A stretch of DNA of 16,346 nucleotides, from assembly GCA_024644505.1 (NCBI GenBank), contig JAHEHQ010000013.1:1-16346 (forward strand), in the 5' to 3' direction. The position numbers were made by a program, and so were the translations under genes. The notes under the pieces were generated by a model, which had not been told where the DNA came from, searched no databases, and was given only the letters and a program-made list of their open reading frames with translations. The DNA is from Gammaproteobacteria bacterium. GTDB lineage: Bacteria; Pseudomonadota; Gammaproteobacteria; Chromatiales; Chromatiaceae. Below, one piece after another: positions 1 through 7,173 of this stretch. How positions within the stretch are numbered: position 1 is the first letter of the stretch; every line of letters begins with the position of its first letter.

Positions 1-38
1 TGGAAGCGCAGCGCTGGAAACACAAAGGCGGCAACTGA
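1..38 (+). CDS. Possible 3' end of a rightward gene (partial)
   Basis: In frame 3 the first bases encode a short hydrophilic tail, EAQRWKHKGGN, followed by a TGA stop at 36-38. Frame 1 is also open until a TGA at 43-45, so the frame is not certain. A gene ending here would be convergent with the gene that starts on the minus strand at 606, which would fit the dyad just downstream. The segment is too short to identify a product. Confidence 0.2.
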   Translation, partial: EAQRWKHKGGN

Positions 39-59
39 CCGCTGAACCTTATGCAGTCA

Positions 60-86
60 CCTGTTCATCACCCGGTGATGCACAGG
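60..86. terminator. Hairpin between convergent genes (possible bidirectional terminator)
   Basis: The arms CCTGT and CATCAC (60-64, 66-71) pair with GTGATG and ACAGG (75-80, 82-86). This gives an 11-bp stem with one mismatch and a 3-base loop. It lies just past the stop codon (97-99) of the leftward gene and just after the possible end of a rightward gene. On the plus strand it is followed by a short pyrimidine stretch (CCTTTCC) but no long T tract, so its strength as a terminator is uncertain. Confidence 0.45.
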
Positions 87-96
87 CCTTTCCTGT

Positions 97-606
97 TCAA
101 TACCTGCCGTGCTGATGCAGGATGTAATCCGTAAGCTGGATATACTGAAAATTCATGCGGCGCAGGATCCTGTGCACGGTGCGCATCACCGCCCGCATGA
201 CCTTGTAGACCAGGTCGGGATCCTTGGCGATCAGGGATTCGAAGTCGGCCCGGTGGATATTGAACACCTCGCATTCACCCAATGCCCTGAGACCGGCACT
301 GTGGGGTGCGCCATCCACAAATCCCAGCTCTCCCGCCATATCACCGGGGTGGAGTACGGCCAGTGACACCTGTTCACCCCCCTGATCGACTTTTACGACT
401 TCCAGCTTGCCGCCGACCACCACATGCAGGGAATCGTCGACATGGCCCTCCTCGAGGAGATACTCTCCCTCCCTGAGGCCCGCGACCTTGATGATGCCGG
501 CAAGCATGTCGCACTGTTCATCCGATAACTCGACCCCCAGGGGGGATTCCCTGATCAATTGATTGGCGAGTTTTTCCGCGTACTCTCTGGTTTCCTTTTC
601 ACTCAT
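97..606 (-). CDS. Stand-alone cyclic-nucleotide-binding-fold (CNB/Crp-like) protein
   Basis: This is a 169-residue soluble protein. Residues about 35-125 form a cNMP-binding beta roll: EGEYLLEEGHVDDSLHVVV, then GGKLEV, HPGDMAGELGFVDGAPHSA and FNIHRADFESLI. The C-terminal 45 residues are helical and basic (VMRAVMRTVHRILRR), with no helix-turn-helix, so it does not look like a DNA-binding Crp/Fnr regulator. In the phosphate-binding cassette the usual arginine position is His102 (PHSA), so classical cAMP binding is doubtful. The start chosen is ATG at 606, with GGGAG upstream; another in-frame ATG lies five codons further upstream. It begins 23 bp after the nhaD stop on the same strand, so the two are probably cotranscribed. 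A role as a sensor or regulatory subunit for the antiporter is inference only. Confidence 0.8.
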   Translation of the reverse strand: MSEKETREYAEKLANQLIRESPLGVELSDEQCDMLAGIIKVAGLREGEYLLEEGHVDDSLHVVVGGKLEVVKVDQGGEQVSLAVLHPGDMAGELGFVDGAPHSAGLRALGECEVFNIHRADFESLIAKDPDLVYKVMRAVMRTVHRILRRMNFQYIQLTDYILHQHGRY

Positions 607-629
607 GGGGGCTGCTCCCATTTTCTGTT

Positions 630-2108
630 CTAAAAACTGCCGGCATTCACAAACATGTGAGCGACGATACTCGCGGCGTAGCCCAGGGCTATCACCGGTG
701 TCCATTTGAGATGGCCGAAGAAGGTATACCTGCCCCTTGCCTGACCCATCAGGGCCACACCGGCTGCAGAACCGATAGAGAGCATGGAACCGCCGACACC
801 GGCGGTCAGGGTTACCAGTAGCCACTGGCCCATGGACATGTCCGGCATCATGGTGAGAACGGCAAACATCACGGGAATATTGTCCACGATAGCTGAAAGT
901 ACCCCTACCGCGATGTTCGCCGGGGTGGCGTTCATGCTTGCGCTCAGATTCAACATGGCACCCCACTCGGTGTACATAATCTGGGAGGTCAGGGCCAGGT
1001 AGCCAATGAAGCCCAGGCCGCCCACGCAAAGCACCACACCGTAGAAGAAGAGCAGGGTGTCCCACTCCGCGCGGGCAATCTTCCGGAACACGTCGAAGGC
1101 CACGGGATCGCCCATCTGCCCCTCCGCCTCGGCGTCCTCCGTTTTGCCGGCATGATCCTTGTGGGAGGTCTTTTTCAGGTAGAAGCCGAAGAACTGCAGG
1201 TAGGCAAGACCAGTCAGCATGCCGATCACCGGCGGCATATGCAGAAAATTGTGGAAGCTCACGGCAGTGGCAATGGTGCAGAGGAAAAGCGCTATGATGC
1301 GCTTGGCGCCGCGCTTCATCCTCACCGAATCACCGCCACCGCTTGGATTGATGTTGGGAACGGCGAATACCATGATGGCCGCCGGAACCAGCCAGTTGAC
1401 CAGGGAGGGCACGAACAGGGCGAAAAATGCCCAGAAATCCACCGGACCCTGGGCTGTTGCGATATTTTTCTGCCATACCATCAGTGTCGTGATATCACCG
1501 AAGGGGCTGAAGGCGCCGCCGGCGTTGGCCGCCACCACGATATTGATGCAGGCCAGCAGGACGAATTTGCTGTTGTCTCCCCCCACCGCCAGCACCACGG
1601 CGCACATCAGCAGGGCGGTGGTGAGGTTGTCCGCCACCGGGGAGATGAAAAACGCGAGTACGCCGGTGATCCAGAACAACTGGCGGAAACTGAACCCCTT
1701 GGCGACCAGCCAGGAGCGCAGGGCCTCGAACACGTTGCGTTCGTCCATGGCGTTGATATAGGTCATCGCCACCAGGAGAAACAGCATCAGTTCCGCATAC
1801 TCGAGGAGATTGTGACGGACTGCCTGCTCGGCGAGGTAGGGCGGCAGTTCGGGATGGGTGTGGTAGACCCATGCCACCATGGCCCAGATGATGCCCGCTG
1901 CCAGGATGACCGGTTTGGATTTGCGAAGGTGGGTGAACTCCTCCGCCATCACCAGGGCATAGGCGACCACAAATACCGCCACCGCGGCAAATCCAACCCA
2001 GTGGGTCGTCAGGTCCAGTCTCTCCCCGCCCGCGGATGAAGCCAGGGCCAGCCCTGGCGCTATCAAAGAGAGCAGCGCGAACATAATGAAGGATAAAGGT
2101 TTGTTCAT
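630..2108 (-). CDS. nhaD: NhaD-type Na+/H+ antiporter
   Basis: This 492-residue polytopic inner-membrane protein belongs to the NhaD branch of the ion transporter superfamily and exchanges cytoplasmic Na+ (or Li+) for protons. An N-terminal hydrophobic, signal-like segment (residues 5-24, ending ALAS) precedes about a dozen membrane spans. The two pseudo-symmetric halves carry the expected re-entrant motifs: SPVADNLTTALL with Asp160-Asn161, AANAGGAFSPFGD ending at Asp205, SAIVDNIPVM with Asp409-Asn410, and the Gly/Ser-rich GSMLSIGSAAGVALMG (about 440-455). A charged cytoplasmic loop (about 312-335) separates the halves. Length matches the family (roughly 470-500). The ribosome-binding site is weak (GAGAAA about 10 bases upstream). 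The gene is divergent from the DAB operon and followed at 23 bp by the CNB-fold gene. The context suggests Na+/pH homeostasis linked to carbon uptake; that link is inferred. Confidence 0.93.
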   Translation of the reverse strand: MNKPLSFIMFALLSLIAPGLALASSAGGERLDLTTHWVGFAAVAVFVVAYALVMAEEFTHLRKSKPVILAAGIIWAMVAWVYHTHPELPPYLAEQAVRHNLLEYAELMLFLLVAMTYINAMDERNVFEALRSWLVAKGFSFRQLFWITGVLAFFISPVADNLTTALLMCAVVLAVGGDNSKFVLLACINIVVAANAGGAFSPFGDITTLMVWQKNIATAQGPVDFWAFFALFVPSLVNWLVPAAIMVFAVPNINPSGGGDSVRMKRGAKRIIALFLCTIATAVSFHNFLHMPPVIGMLTGLAYLQFFGFYLKKTSHKDHAGKTEDAEAEGQMGDPVAFDVFRKIARAEWDTLLFFYGVVLCVGGLGFIGYLALTSQIMYTEWGAMLNLSASMNATPANIAVGVLSAIVDNIPVMFAVLTMMPDMSMGQWLLVTLTAGVGGSMLSIGSAAGVALMGQARGRYTFFGHLKWTPVIALGYAASIVAHMFVNAGSF

Positions 2109-2404
2109 TTTTATTATTTCTCTTTATTGGCACCGAAAGTTAGGACCCGTCCGGGACCTGTATCGGGAGGGTCGAAAATGAAACACAACTGTAACAATCT
2201 TTTCCCTGAAATTGGAGTGGATGATGGCCGCCTTTGACGGCACAGATCAAAGAACCGGCAGTTTATCAGGTTGTTTCCGGGACAACGACAAGAAACCCAA
2301 AGGGAAACCGTTTCCCTTTGGCAGCCAAGGTTATTTATCATGAAGGAAGATTAATCTATTCTAAAGTGCTTGACGCTGATCCAGAAGACTCCTTTCTGAC
2401 GGGT
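2109..2404. promoter_or_regulatory. Divergent promoter region between nhaD and the DAB operon
   Basis: This 296-bp noncoding stretch separates the leftward nhaD start from the rightward NuoM-like start, so it should hold both promoters. It is more AT-rich than its neighbours and contains the 25-bp palindrome annotated separately. A TATTCT (2357-2362) could be a -10 element for the DAB operon, but I see no convincing -35 partner at 16-18 bp. An open frame from a TTG at 2234 reads through to the NuoM-like gene, but its translation is not membrane-like and is not called coding. Confidence 0.5.
2297..2321. promoter_or_regulatory. Perfect 25-bp palindrome, candidate operator
   Basis: CCAAAGGGAAAC (2297-2308), a single central C (2309) and GTTTCCCTTTGG (2310-2321) form a perfect 12-bp inverted repeat. 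A smaller dyad, TTGGCAGCCAA (2318-2328), overlaps its right edge. There is no T tract after it, so an intrinsic terminator is unlikely. It lies 83 bp upstream of the chosen NuoM-like start and 188 bp from the nhaD start. This fits a dimeric repressor or activator site controlling one or both divergent units. No regulator gene is in the window, so the binding protein is unknown. Confidence 0.6.
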
Positions 2405-3871
2405 ATGGGTATTCTCACCTTTCTGCTGATACTGCCCCTATTCGGGGCTGCTCTGATCGCCGCCCTGCCGTCGGAGAGCCATCGTTTGATCCGGGTCGTG
2501 GCTTTAGCGACCGCCTCGCTCAATCTGATCCTGGCCTGCGGCCTGCTCTTCAGCTTCGACACCTCCCAGCCCGGCCTTCAGTTCGTCGAGGTGCAGCGTT
2601 GGAACCCCAGGCTGGGTGAGACATTCTCTCTTGGGGTCGATGGTTTTTCCCTGCCCATGGTGCTGCTGGCCACGCTGCTCAGTCTGGTTGCCATCATGGC
2701 ATCTTCCTCCATAGACAGGCAGGTGAAGGGATATTACTTTCTGATGCTGCTGCTGGAGGCGGCCATGACGGGGGTGTTCATGGCCCTCGACTGGGCGCTC
2801 TTCTACGTTTTCTGGGAACTCACGCTGATACCGCTCTTCTTTCTCATCGACCGTTGGGGTGGGATCAACCGCCACGGGGCGGCGCTCAACTTTTTCATCT
2901 ACACCATGGGCGGTTCCGTATTTCTGTTGATCAGCCTGCTGGTGTTGTTCGATACCGTACCCGGCGGTACCTTCGCAATGGTGGATATTGCCAAGGCGGC
3001 AAAGTCGCTGCCGGAGCACACCCAGACCCTGATCTTCCTGGGTTTCCTGGTGGGCTTCGGGGTAAAGATGCCCATCTTCCCCATTCACGGCTGGCTGCCC
3101 CTGGCCCATGTGGAGGCACCCAGCCCGGTCAGTATCCTGCTCTCGGGCATTCTGTTGAAGATGGGTTCCTACGGCCTGATCCGGGTTTCGGGGGTGCTGC
3201 CCAAGGGGGTTCTGGAACTGCAGGATCTGCTGGTTGCACTCGCCCTGGTCAGTCTCATCTATGGCGGGCTTCTGGCCTGGAGGCAGACCGATCTGAAGGC
3301 GATGATCGCCTACTCATCGGTCAGCCACATGGGCCTGGTACTGTTTGGCATCGCCACCCTGAACCTCGCCGGCCTGACCGGGGCGCTCATGCAGATGGTG
3401 GCCCACGGCCTGGTTGCCGGTGCCCTGTTCCTGTTGATCGGGCTGCTCTACGAACGCACCCATACCCGGGATATCAACCATTACAGTTCCCTGGTCCGTG
3501 TAACGCCCCGTTTCGCCTTCTTTACCACCCTGACTTTCGTCGCCGCCGTGGGGCTGCCGGGTACCGTGGGCTTTATTGCGGAACTGCACGCCCTGATCGG
3601 GGGCTTTGAGCGTTGGGGCTGGCTGGTGCTGCTGCTCAGTCTCGGGGTCATGATCAGTGCCGCATACGCCATCAGAACCGTGGGGCGGCTGTTCACCGGG
3701 CCGGTCAGGGCAGGCATGCACGAATTATCCGATCTCAGGGGGAGCGAGATGCTCGCCGCGACCGTTCTGGCCGCGGGTATTATCCTGCTGGGCCTGTTTC
3801 CCGCTATCCTGCTCGATCTGATGTCTGCCTCCCTCACGCAGTTCAGCCTCTCGTTCGCCGGGGTGCAGTGA
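2405..3871 (+). CDS. NuoM-like proton-translocating antiporter subunit, first gene of the DAB operon
   Basis: This 488-residue integral membrane protein of the complex I / Mrp antiporter family (proton_antipo_M domain, about 120-410) has roughly 13-14 spans. The ion-relay residues known from E. coli NuoM are all present: Glu138 in FWELTLIP (TM5), Lys221 in GVKMPIFPIHGWLP (TM7), Lys252 in GILLKMGSYG (TM8) and Glu393 in PGTVGFIAE (TM12). It should therefore be a complete ion-translocating module. I chose ATG 2405 because the translation then opens with the typical first helix (MGILTFLLILPLFGAALI); the frame is open upstream to a TTG at 2234 but encodes hydrophilic sequence. The Shine-Dalgarno at 2405 is weak. 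Its TGA overlaps the dabA ATG by one base. With no other nuo genes present and dabA next door, a role in a DAB complex is favoured over respiratory complex I. Confidence 0.88.
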   Translation: MGILTFLLILPLFGAALIAALPSESHRLIRVVALATASLNLILACGLLFSFDTSQPGLQFVEVQRWNPRLGETFSLGVDGFSLPMVLLATLLSLVAIMASSSIDRQVKGYYFLMLLLEAAMTGVFMALDWALFYVFWELTLIPLFFLIDRWGGINRHGAALNFFIYTMGGSVFLLISLLVLFDTVPGGTFAMVDIAKAAKSLPEHTQTLIFLGFLVGFGVKMPIFPIHGWLPLAHVEAPSPVSILLSGILLKMGSYGLIRVSGVLPKGVLELQDLLVALALVSLIYGGLLAWRQTDLKAMIAYSSVSHMGLVLFGIATLNLAGLTGALMQMVAHGLVAGALFLLIGLLYERTHTRDINHYSSLVRVTPRFAFFTTLTFVAAVGLPGTVGFIAELHALIGGFERWGWLVLLLSLGVMISAAYAIRTVGRLFTGPVRAGMHELSDLRGSEMLAATVLAAGIILLGLFPAILLDLMSASLTQFSLSFAGVQ

Positions 3872-6800
3872 TGTCAGGTTCGGGAAAGCCCGCGGCGGCT
3901 GTCGATATCCTGGATCGTATACGGGAAACGATTGACCATTTCGAACACCTGCTGCCCGGGCAGGCCCCCATCAGGGATTTCGTGCATCACAACACCCTTC
4001 ACGGGTATCAGCATCTGCCTTTTCCCGAGGCCCTGGCGGAATCGGAGAAGCTCACCGGTGCCCGCGGCTATCTGCCGGAGGAACGCTACCGGGAATTCCT
4101 CGAACAGGGGCGTATCACCCGGGAGGGGTTGATCCGGGTTCTCGACGGGAATGGGGCGCTGAATGCCGACGAGGTCATCTTCGAGGGAGAGGGAATGTGC
4201 CTGAGGCGCCGCGATGTCTATCTCGGTGCGCTGCTGCACCCGCTCAACCCGGTAACCGCCTGCCAGTTCAACTGGCAGATCGAGGAGATGCGGGCACTGG
4301 AAACCTTTCAACCCGATGTCGCATGGCAGGATCGCGAGCGTCTGATGAACGCCGCCGGCCGATCCGGTATCCAGGATGAGGCGGGGGCAATCTCTGATCT
4401 CTGGGGCGCCTGTCTCGAGGGACTGGGTCTGACCCACTACCTGCTTCACCCGGAGGACCTGGTGGATCTCGACCCCGAACAGGCAGACCGCATGCTGGCG
4501 GATTTGACCGGCGGGCACGAGGAAGGTGGTCCTACACAGCCGGTTATGGATCGCCGGGTCCGGAAAGAGTCGGAACACCTGTTGAATCAACTGCTCGACC
4601 GGGTAGGCGAGGATCTCACGCTGCGGGGACTGCTCAAACTGGTCACGGGACACGATATTCTGGAGGAACTCAGGCCGGGTCTTCAGCGGCAGGTTGCGGC
4701 TTACCTGGATCAGGGGCTCGCATCCTGGCACGCCGTTGACCGGGAAGCCGGGTTCTATCAGGTGTGGCGGAACCAGGCCGCCCTCGATCTGGGCTGGGTG
4801 TTCGAAGAGCTGGAAGAGTGGAAGGACCACCTTGAATCCCTGCCGGACGATCCCATGGATGCCATTGTCATGGAACTGCGCCGTCTCGGCCTGCGCCAAT
4901 CCAAATGGCCCGGTTACCTGGAGCGCCTGGCCCTGGAACTTCCCGGGTGGTCCGGCATGTTCCTCTGGCGCCATCTGCATCCGGGATATGCCAAGCTCCG
5001 CCCCGGGCGGGTGGAGATGGTGGATTACCTGGCGGTGAGAATGGTCATGGAGCACATCTTTGCCCAGCGGTTATGCGCCGAACTGTGGCAGGTGGAGGCA
5101 AGCCTGGATCTGATTCGCTGGCATTTCCGCCATCGCAGCGGGGAGTTTCTGGTCAGATACACGCTTTACGGTGCCCGCCTGCCCGAGTACCTGGCGACCC
5201 TCGCCCAGCGGTTCACCGAGCATACCGCCCGGGACAATATCAGCGGGGAATCCTGGTGGCTTCTGGCCCACATGGTCCATACCTGGCGGCACAGCCCGGC
5301 AGCGGACAGGCCTGTGGGTTACAGCGTGTACCGAAGTGCCTGGCGTCTGTTCCGGCTGTGTCAGCATCTGGGGTTGAGCGGCGTCGAGATCCGCGCCATG
5401 GAGCCGGGACAGTTGCAGATGATCTTCGATTGCCTGGAACGGCTCACAACCTCCGAAAGAGGTTTCCTGTGGCTCCAGGCATACGAGCGCCATTACCGGG
5501 ATCAGATCTTCAGCGCCCTGGTCGAGAATCATGGTCGTGAACCCGGTCGCATCGAGGATCCCACTGCCCAGCTCGTGTTCTGCATGGACGATCGGGAGGA
5601 GGGGCTACGCAGGCATCTCGAGGAGATCGACCCGGAACTGGAGACCTTCGGGGCGGCAGCCCATTTCAACGTCCCCAACCTCTGGCGCGGCGTCGATGAT
5701 GCCGGGGCGACACCCTTGACCCCGGTGGTCATCGAGCCCTGCCACGAAATCCGGGAAGTGCCCCTTGCCGGACATGATGAGCTCAAGCGGTTCCATGACG
5801 AGCGGCGGGGTTACAGGTTCCGGGTGGGCAACCTGCTGCACCAGGAGATTCGCCGGAATCTGCTGAGTTCCACGCCTTTGATCATGGCCGCGGCACCGGC
5901 CGCGCTCCTGACGCTGGCCGCGAAACTGCTTGCGCCACTGGGGCTGGGGCGTCTCTCGGAGCAGTTGCGGGACAGATACGAGGGTCGGTTGAATACAGAG
6001 TTGATCTGCACCGCTGAAGATGACGGGGTGGTGCCGACTCCCGTGAAGCCCCGGCTGGGGTTTACCGAAACCGAGCAGCTGGACAGGGTCGAGACCTTTC
6101 TGCGCAACATCGGGCTGGTGGCGGGTTTTGCGCCCCTGGTGGTTATCATGGCCCACGGCTCGGACAGCCAGAACAATCCCCACCTGGCGGCCTATGACTG
6201 CGGCGCTTGCAGCGGCCGGCACAGCGGACCCAATGCCCGGATACTGGCGGCCCTGGCAAACCGCGCGGAGGTGCGTCTTGGGCTTGCCGCCCGGGGCATA
6301 TCCATTCCGGAGCAGACCTGGTTTCTGGGTGCCGAGCACAATACCTGCACCGAGGGCATAACCTGGTACGACCTGCATGCGCTGCCCGGAAGATTCCGTC
6401 CCGGTTTCGATGCCTTGTCCCTGACGCTGGACGAGGCCCGGGGCCGCCATGCCCATGAACGCTGCCGCCGCCTCGCATCGGCACCCCGCACGCCAACGAT
6501 CAGGCAGGCCCTGGATCATGTCGGCGGCCGGCGCTGGGACTTCAGCCAGGCGCGCCCGGAGCTGGGTCATGCCACCAACGCCGCGGCGTTCATCGGCCGC
6601 CGCTCCATGAGTCGCGGCGCCTTTTTCGACCGGCGCGTTTTTCTCATCTCCTACGATGCCACCACCGATCCGGACGGCAGCGTGCTGGAGCGGCTCCTGT
6701 TGGCCAACGCCCCGGTGGGTGCGGGCATCAACCTCGAATACTATTTTTCCACCGTGGACAACGAAGGATACGGCTGCGGTTCGAAGGTGACCCACAACGT

Positions 6801-7173
6801 TTCGGGGCTGTTCGGCGTGATGGATGGGGCGGCTTCGGATCTGCGCACAGGATTGCCGCGCCAGATGATCGAGATCCACGAGGCCATGAGGCTGCAGGTG
6901 GTGGCGGAGGCGACCGTTGAGACATTGACGGAGATCTATGGCCGTCAGCCCGATCTGCAGGAGTTGGTCGGAAACGGGTGGCTGCTGCTGTCGGCCATGG
7001 ATCCGGTATCCGGTGAGATCGCTGTCTTCGAGCCTGCGCAAGGCTTCGTTCCCTGGTCGGGTCAGGCCATGCCGATGCCCCATGTGGACTGCTCCACCGA
7101 CTGGTACCGGGGACATACGGAACCCCTGACACCGGCCCTTGTCACCTCGCGTCTGGGAGCCCGGCATGCTTGA
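3871..7173 (+). CDS. dabA: DabA (DUF2309), carbonic-anhydrase-like subunit of the DAB inorganic carbon pump
   Basis: DabA is a soluble, membrane-associated protein that converts CO2 to bicarbonate. In characterised DAB complexes it is thought to be driven one way by coupling to a DabB cation channel. This copy has 1100 residues, the long form (short forms are near 800-850). The conserved N-terminal DUF2309 block is at about 33-54 (IRDFVHHNTLHGYQHLPFPEA). The beta-CA-like zinc site is intact: Cys571 and Asp573 in CMDDR, with the partner Arg575, then His762 in MAHGSD and Cys777 in DCGACSG. The His-to-Cys spacing is 15 residues, as between H524 and C539 of Halothiobacillus DabA2. ATG 3871 overlaps the preceding stop, and GGGG lies about 7 bases upstream. 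The 3' end overlaps the next gene by 8 bases. Function is confident; the identity of its membrane partner(s) among the flanking subunits is inferred. Confidence 0.95.
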   Translation: MSGSGKPAAAVDILDRIRETIDHFEHLLPGQAPIRDFVHHNTLHGYQHLPFPEALAESEKLTGARGYLPEERYREFLEQGRITREGLIRVLDGNGALNADEVIFEGEGMCLRRRDVYLGALLHPLNPVTACQFNWQIEEMRALETFQPDVAWQDRERLMNAAGRSGIQDEAGAISDLWGACLEGLGLTHYLLHPEDLVDLDPEQADRMLADLTGGHEEGGPTQPVMDRRVRKESEHLLNQLLDRVGEDLTLRGLLKLVTGHDILEELRPGLQRQVAAYLDQGLASWHAVDREAGFYQVWRNQAALDLGWVFEELEEWKDHLESLPDDPMDAIVMELRRLGLRQSKWPGYLERLALELPGWSGMFLWRHLHPGYAKLRPGRVEMVDYLAVRMVMEHIFAQRLCAELWQVEASLDLIRWHFRHRSGEFLVRYTLYGARLPEYLATLAQRFTEHTARDNISGESWWLLAHMVHTWRHSPAADRPVGYSVYRSAWRLFRLCQHLGLSGVEIRAMEPGQLQMIFDCLERLTTSERGFLWLQAYERHYRDQIFSALVENHGREPGRIEDPTAQLVFCMDDREEGLRRHLEEIDPELETFGAAAHFNVPNLWRGVDDAGATPLTPVVIEPCHEIREVPLAGHDELKRFHDERRGYRFRVGNLLHQEIRRNLLSSTPLIMAAAPAALLTLAAKLLAPLGLGRLSEQLRDRYEGRLNTELICTAEDDGVVPTPVKPRLGFTETEQLDRVETFLRNIGLVAGFAPLVVIMAHGSDSQNNPHLAAYDCGACSGRHSGPNARILAALANRAEVRLGLAARGISIPEQTWFLGAEHNTCTEGITWYDLHALPGRFRPGFDALSLTLDEARGRHAHERCRRLASAPRTPTIRQALDHVGGRRWDFSQARPELGHATNAAAFIGRRSMSRGAFFDRRVFLISYDATTDPDGSVLERLLLANAPVGAGINLEYYFSTVDNEGYGCGSKVTHNVSGLFGVMDGAASDLRTGLPRQMIEIHEAMRLQVVAEATVETLTEIYGRQPDLQELVGNGWLLLSAMDPVSGEIAVFEPAQGFVPWSGQAMPMPHVDCSTDWYRGHTEPLTPALVTSRLGARHA

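Noticed and set aside
1152..2039. Plus-strand open frame (295 codons) opposite nhaD
   Set aside because: Its translation is His/Gln/Gly-rich and the opposite strand encodes a clear NhaD protein.
2234..2404. 57-codon N-terminal extension of the first NuoM-like protein, or a leader peptide
   Set aside because: It would start at TTG, is hydrophilic and unlike NuoM N-termini, and spans the 25-bp palindrome; the ATG at 2405 begins exactly at the expected first membrane helix.
3874..5055. Minus-strand open frame (393 codons) opposite the 5' half of dabA
   Set aside because: Shadow of dabA with no domain, no ribosome-binding site and low-complexity composition.
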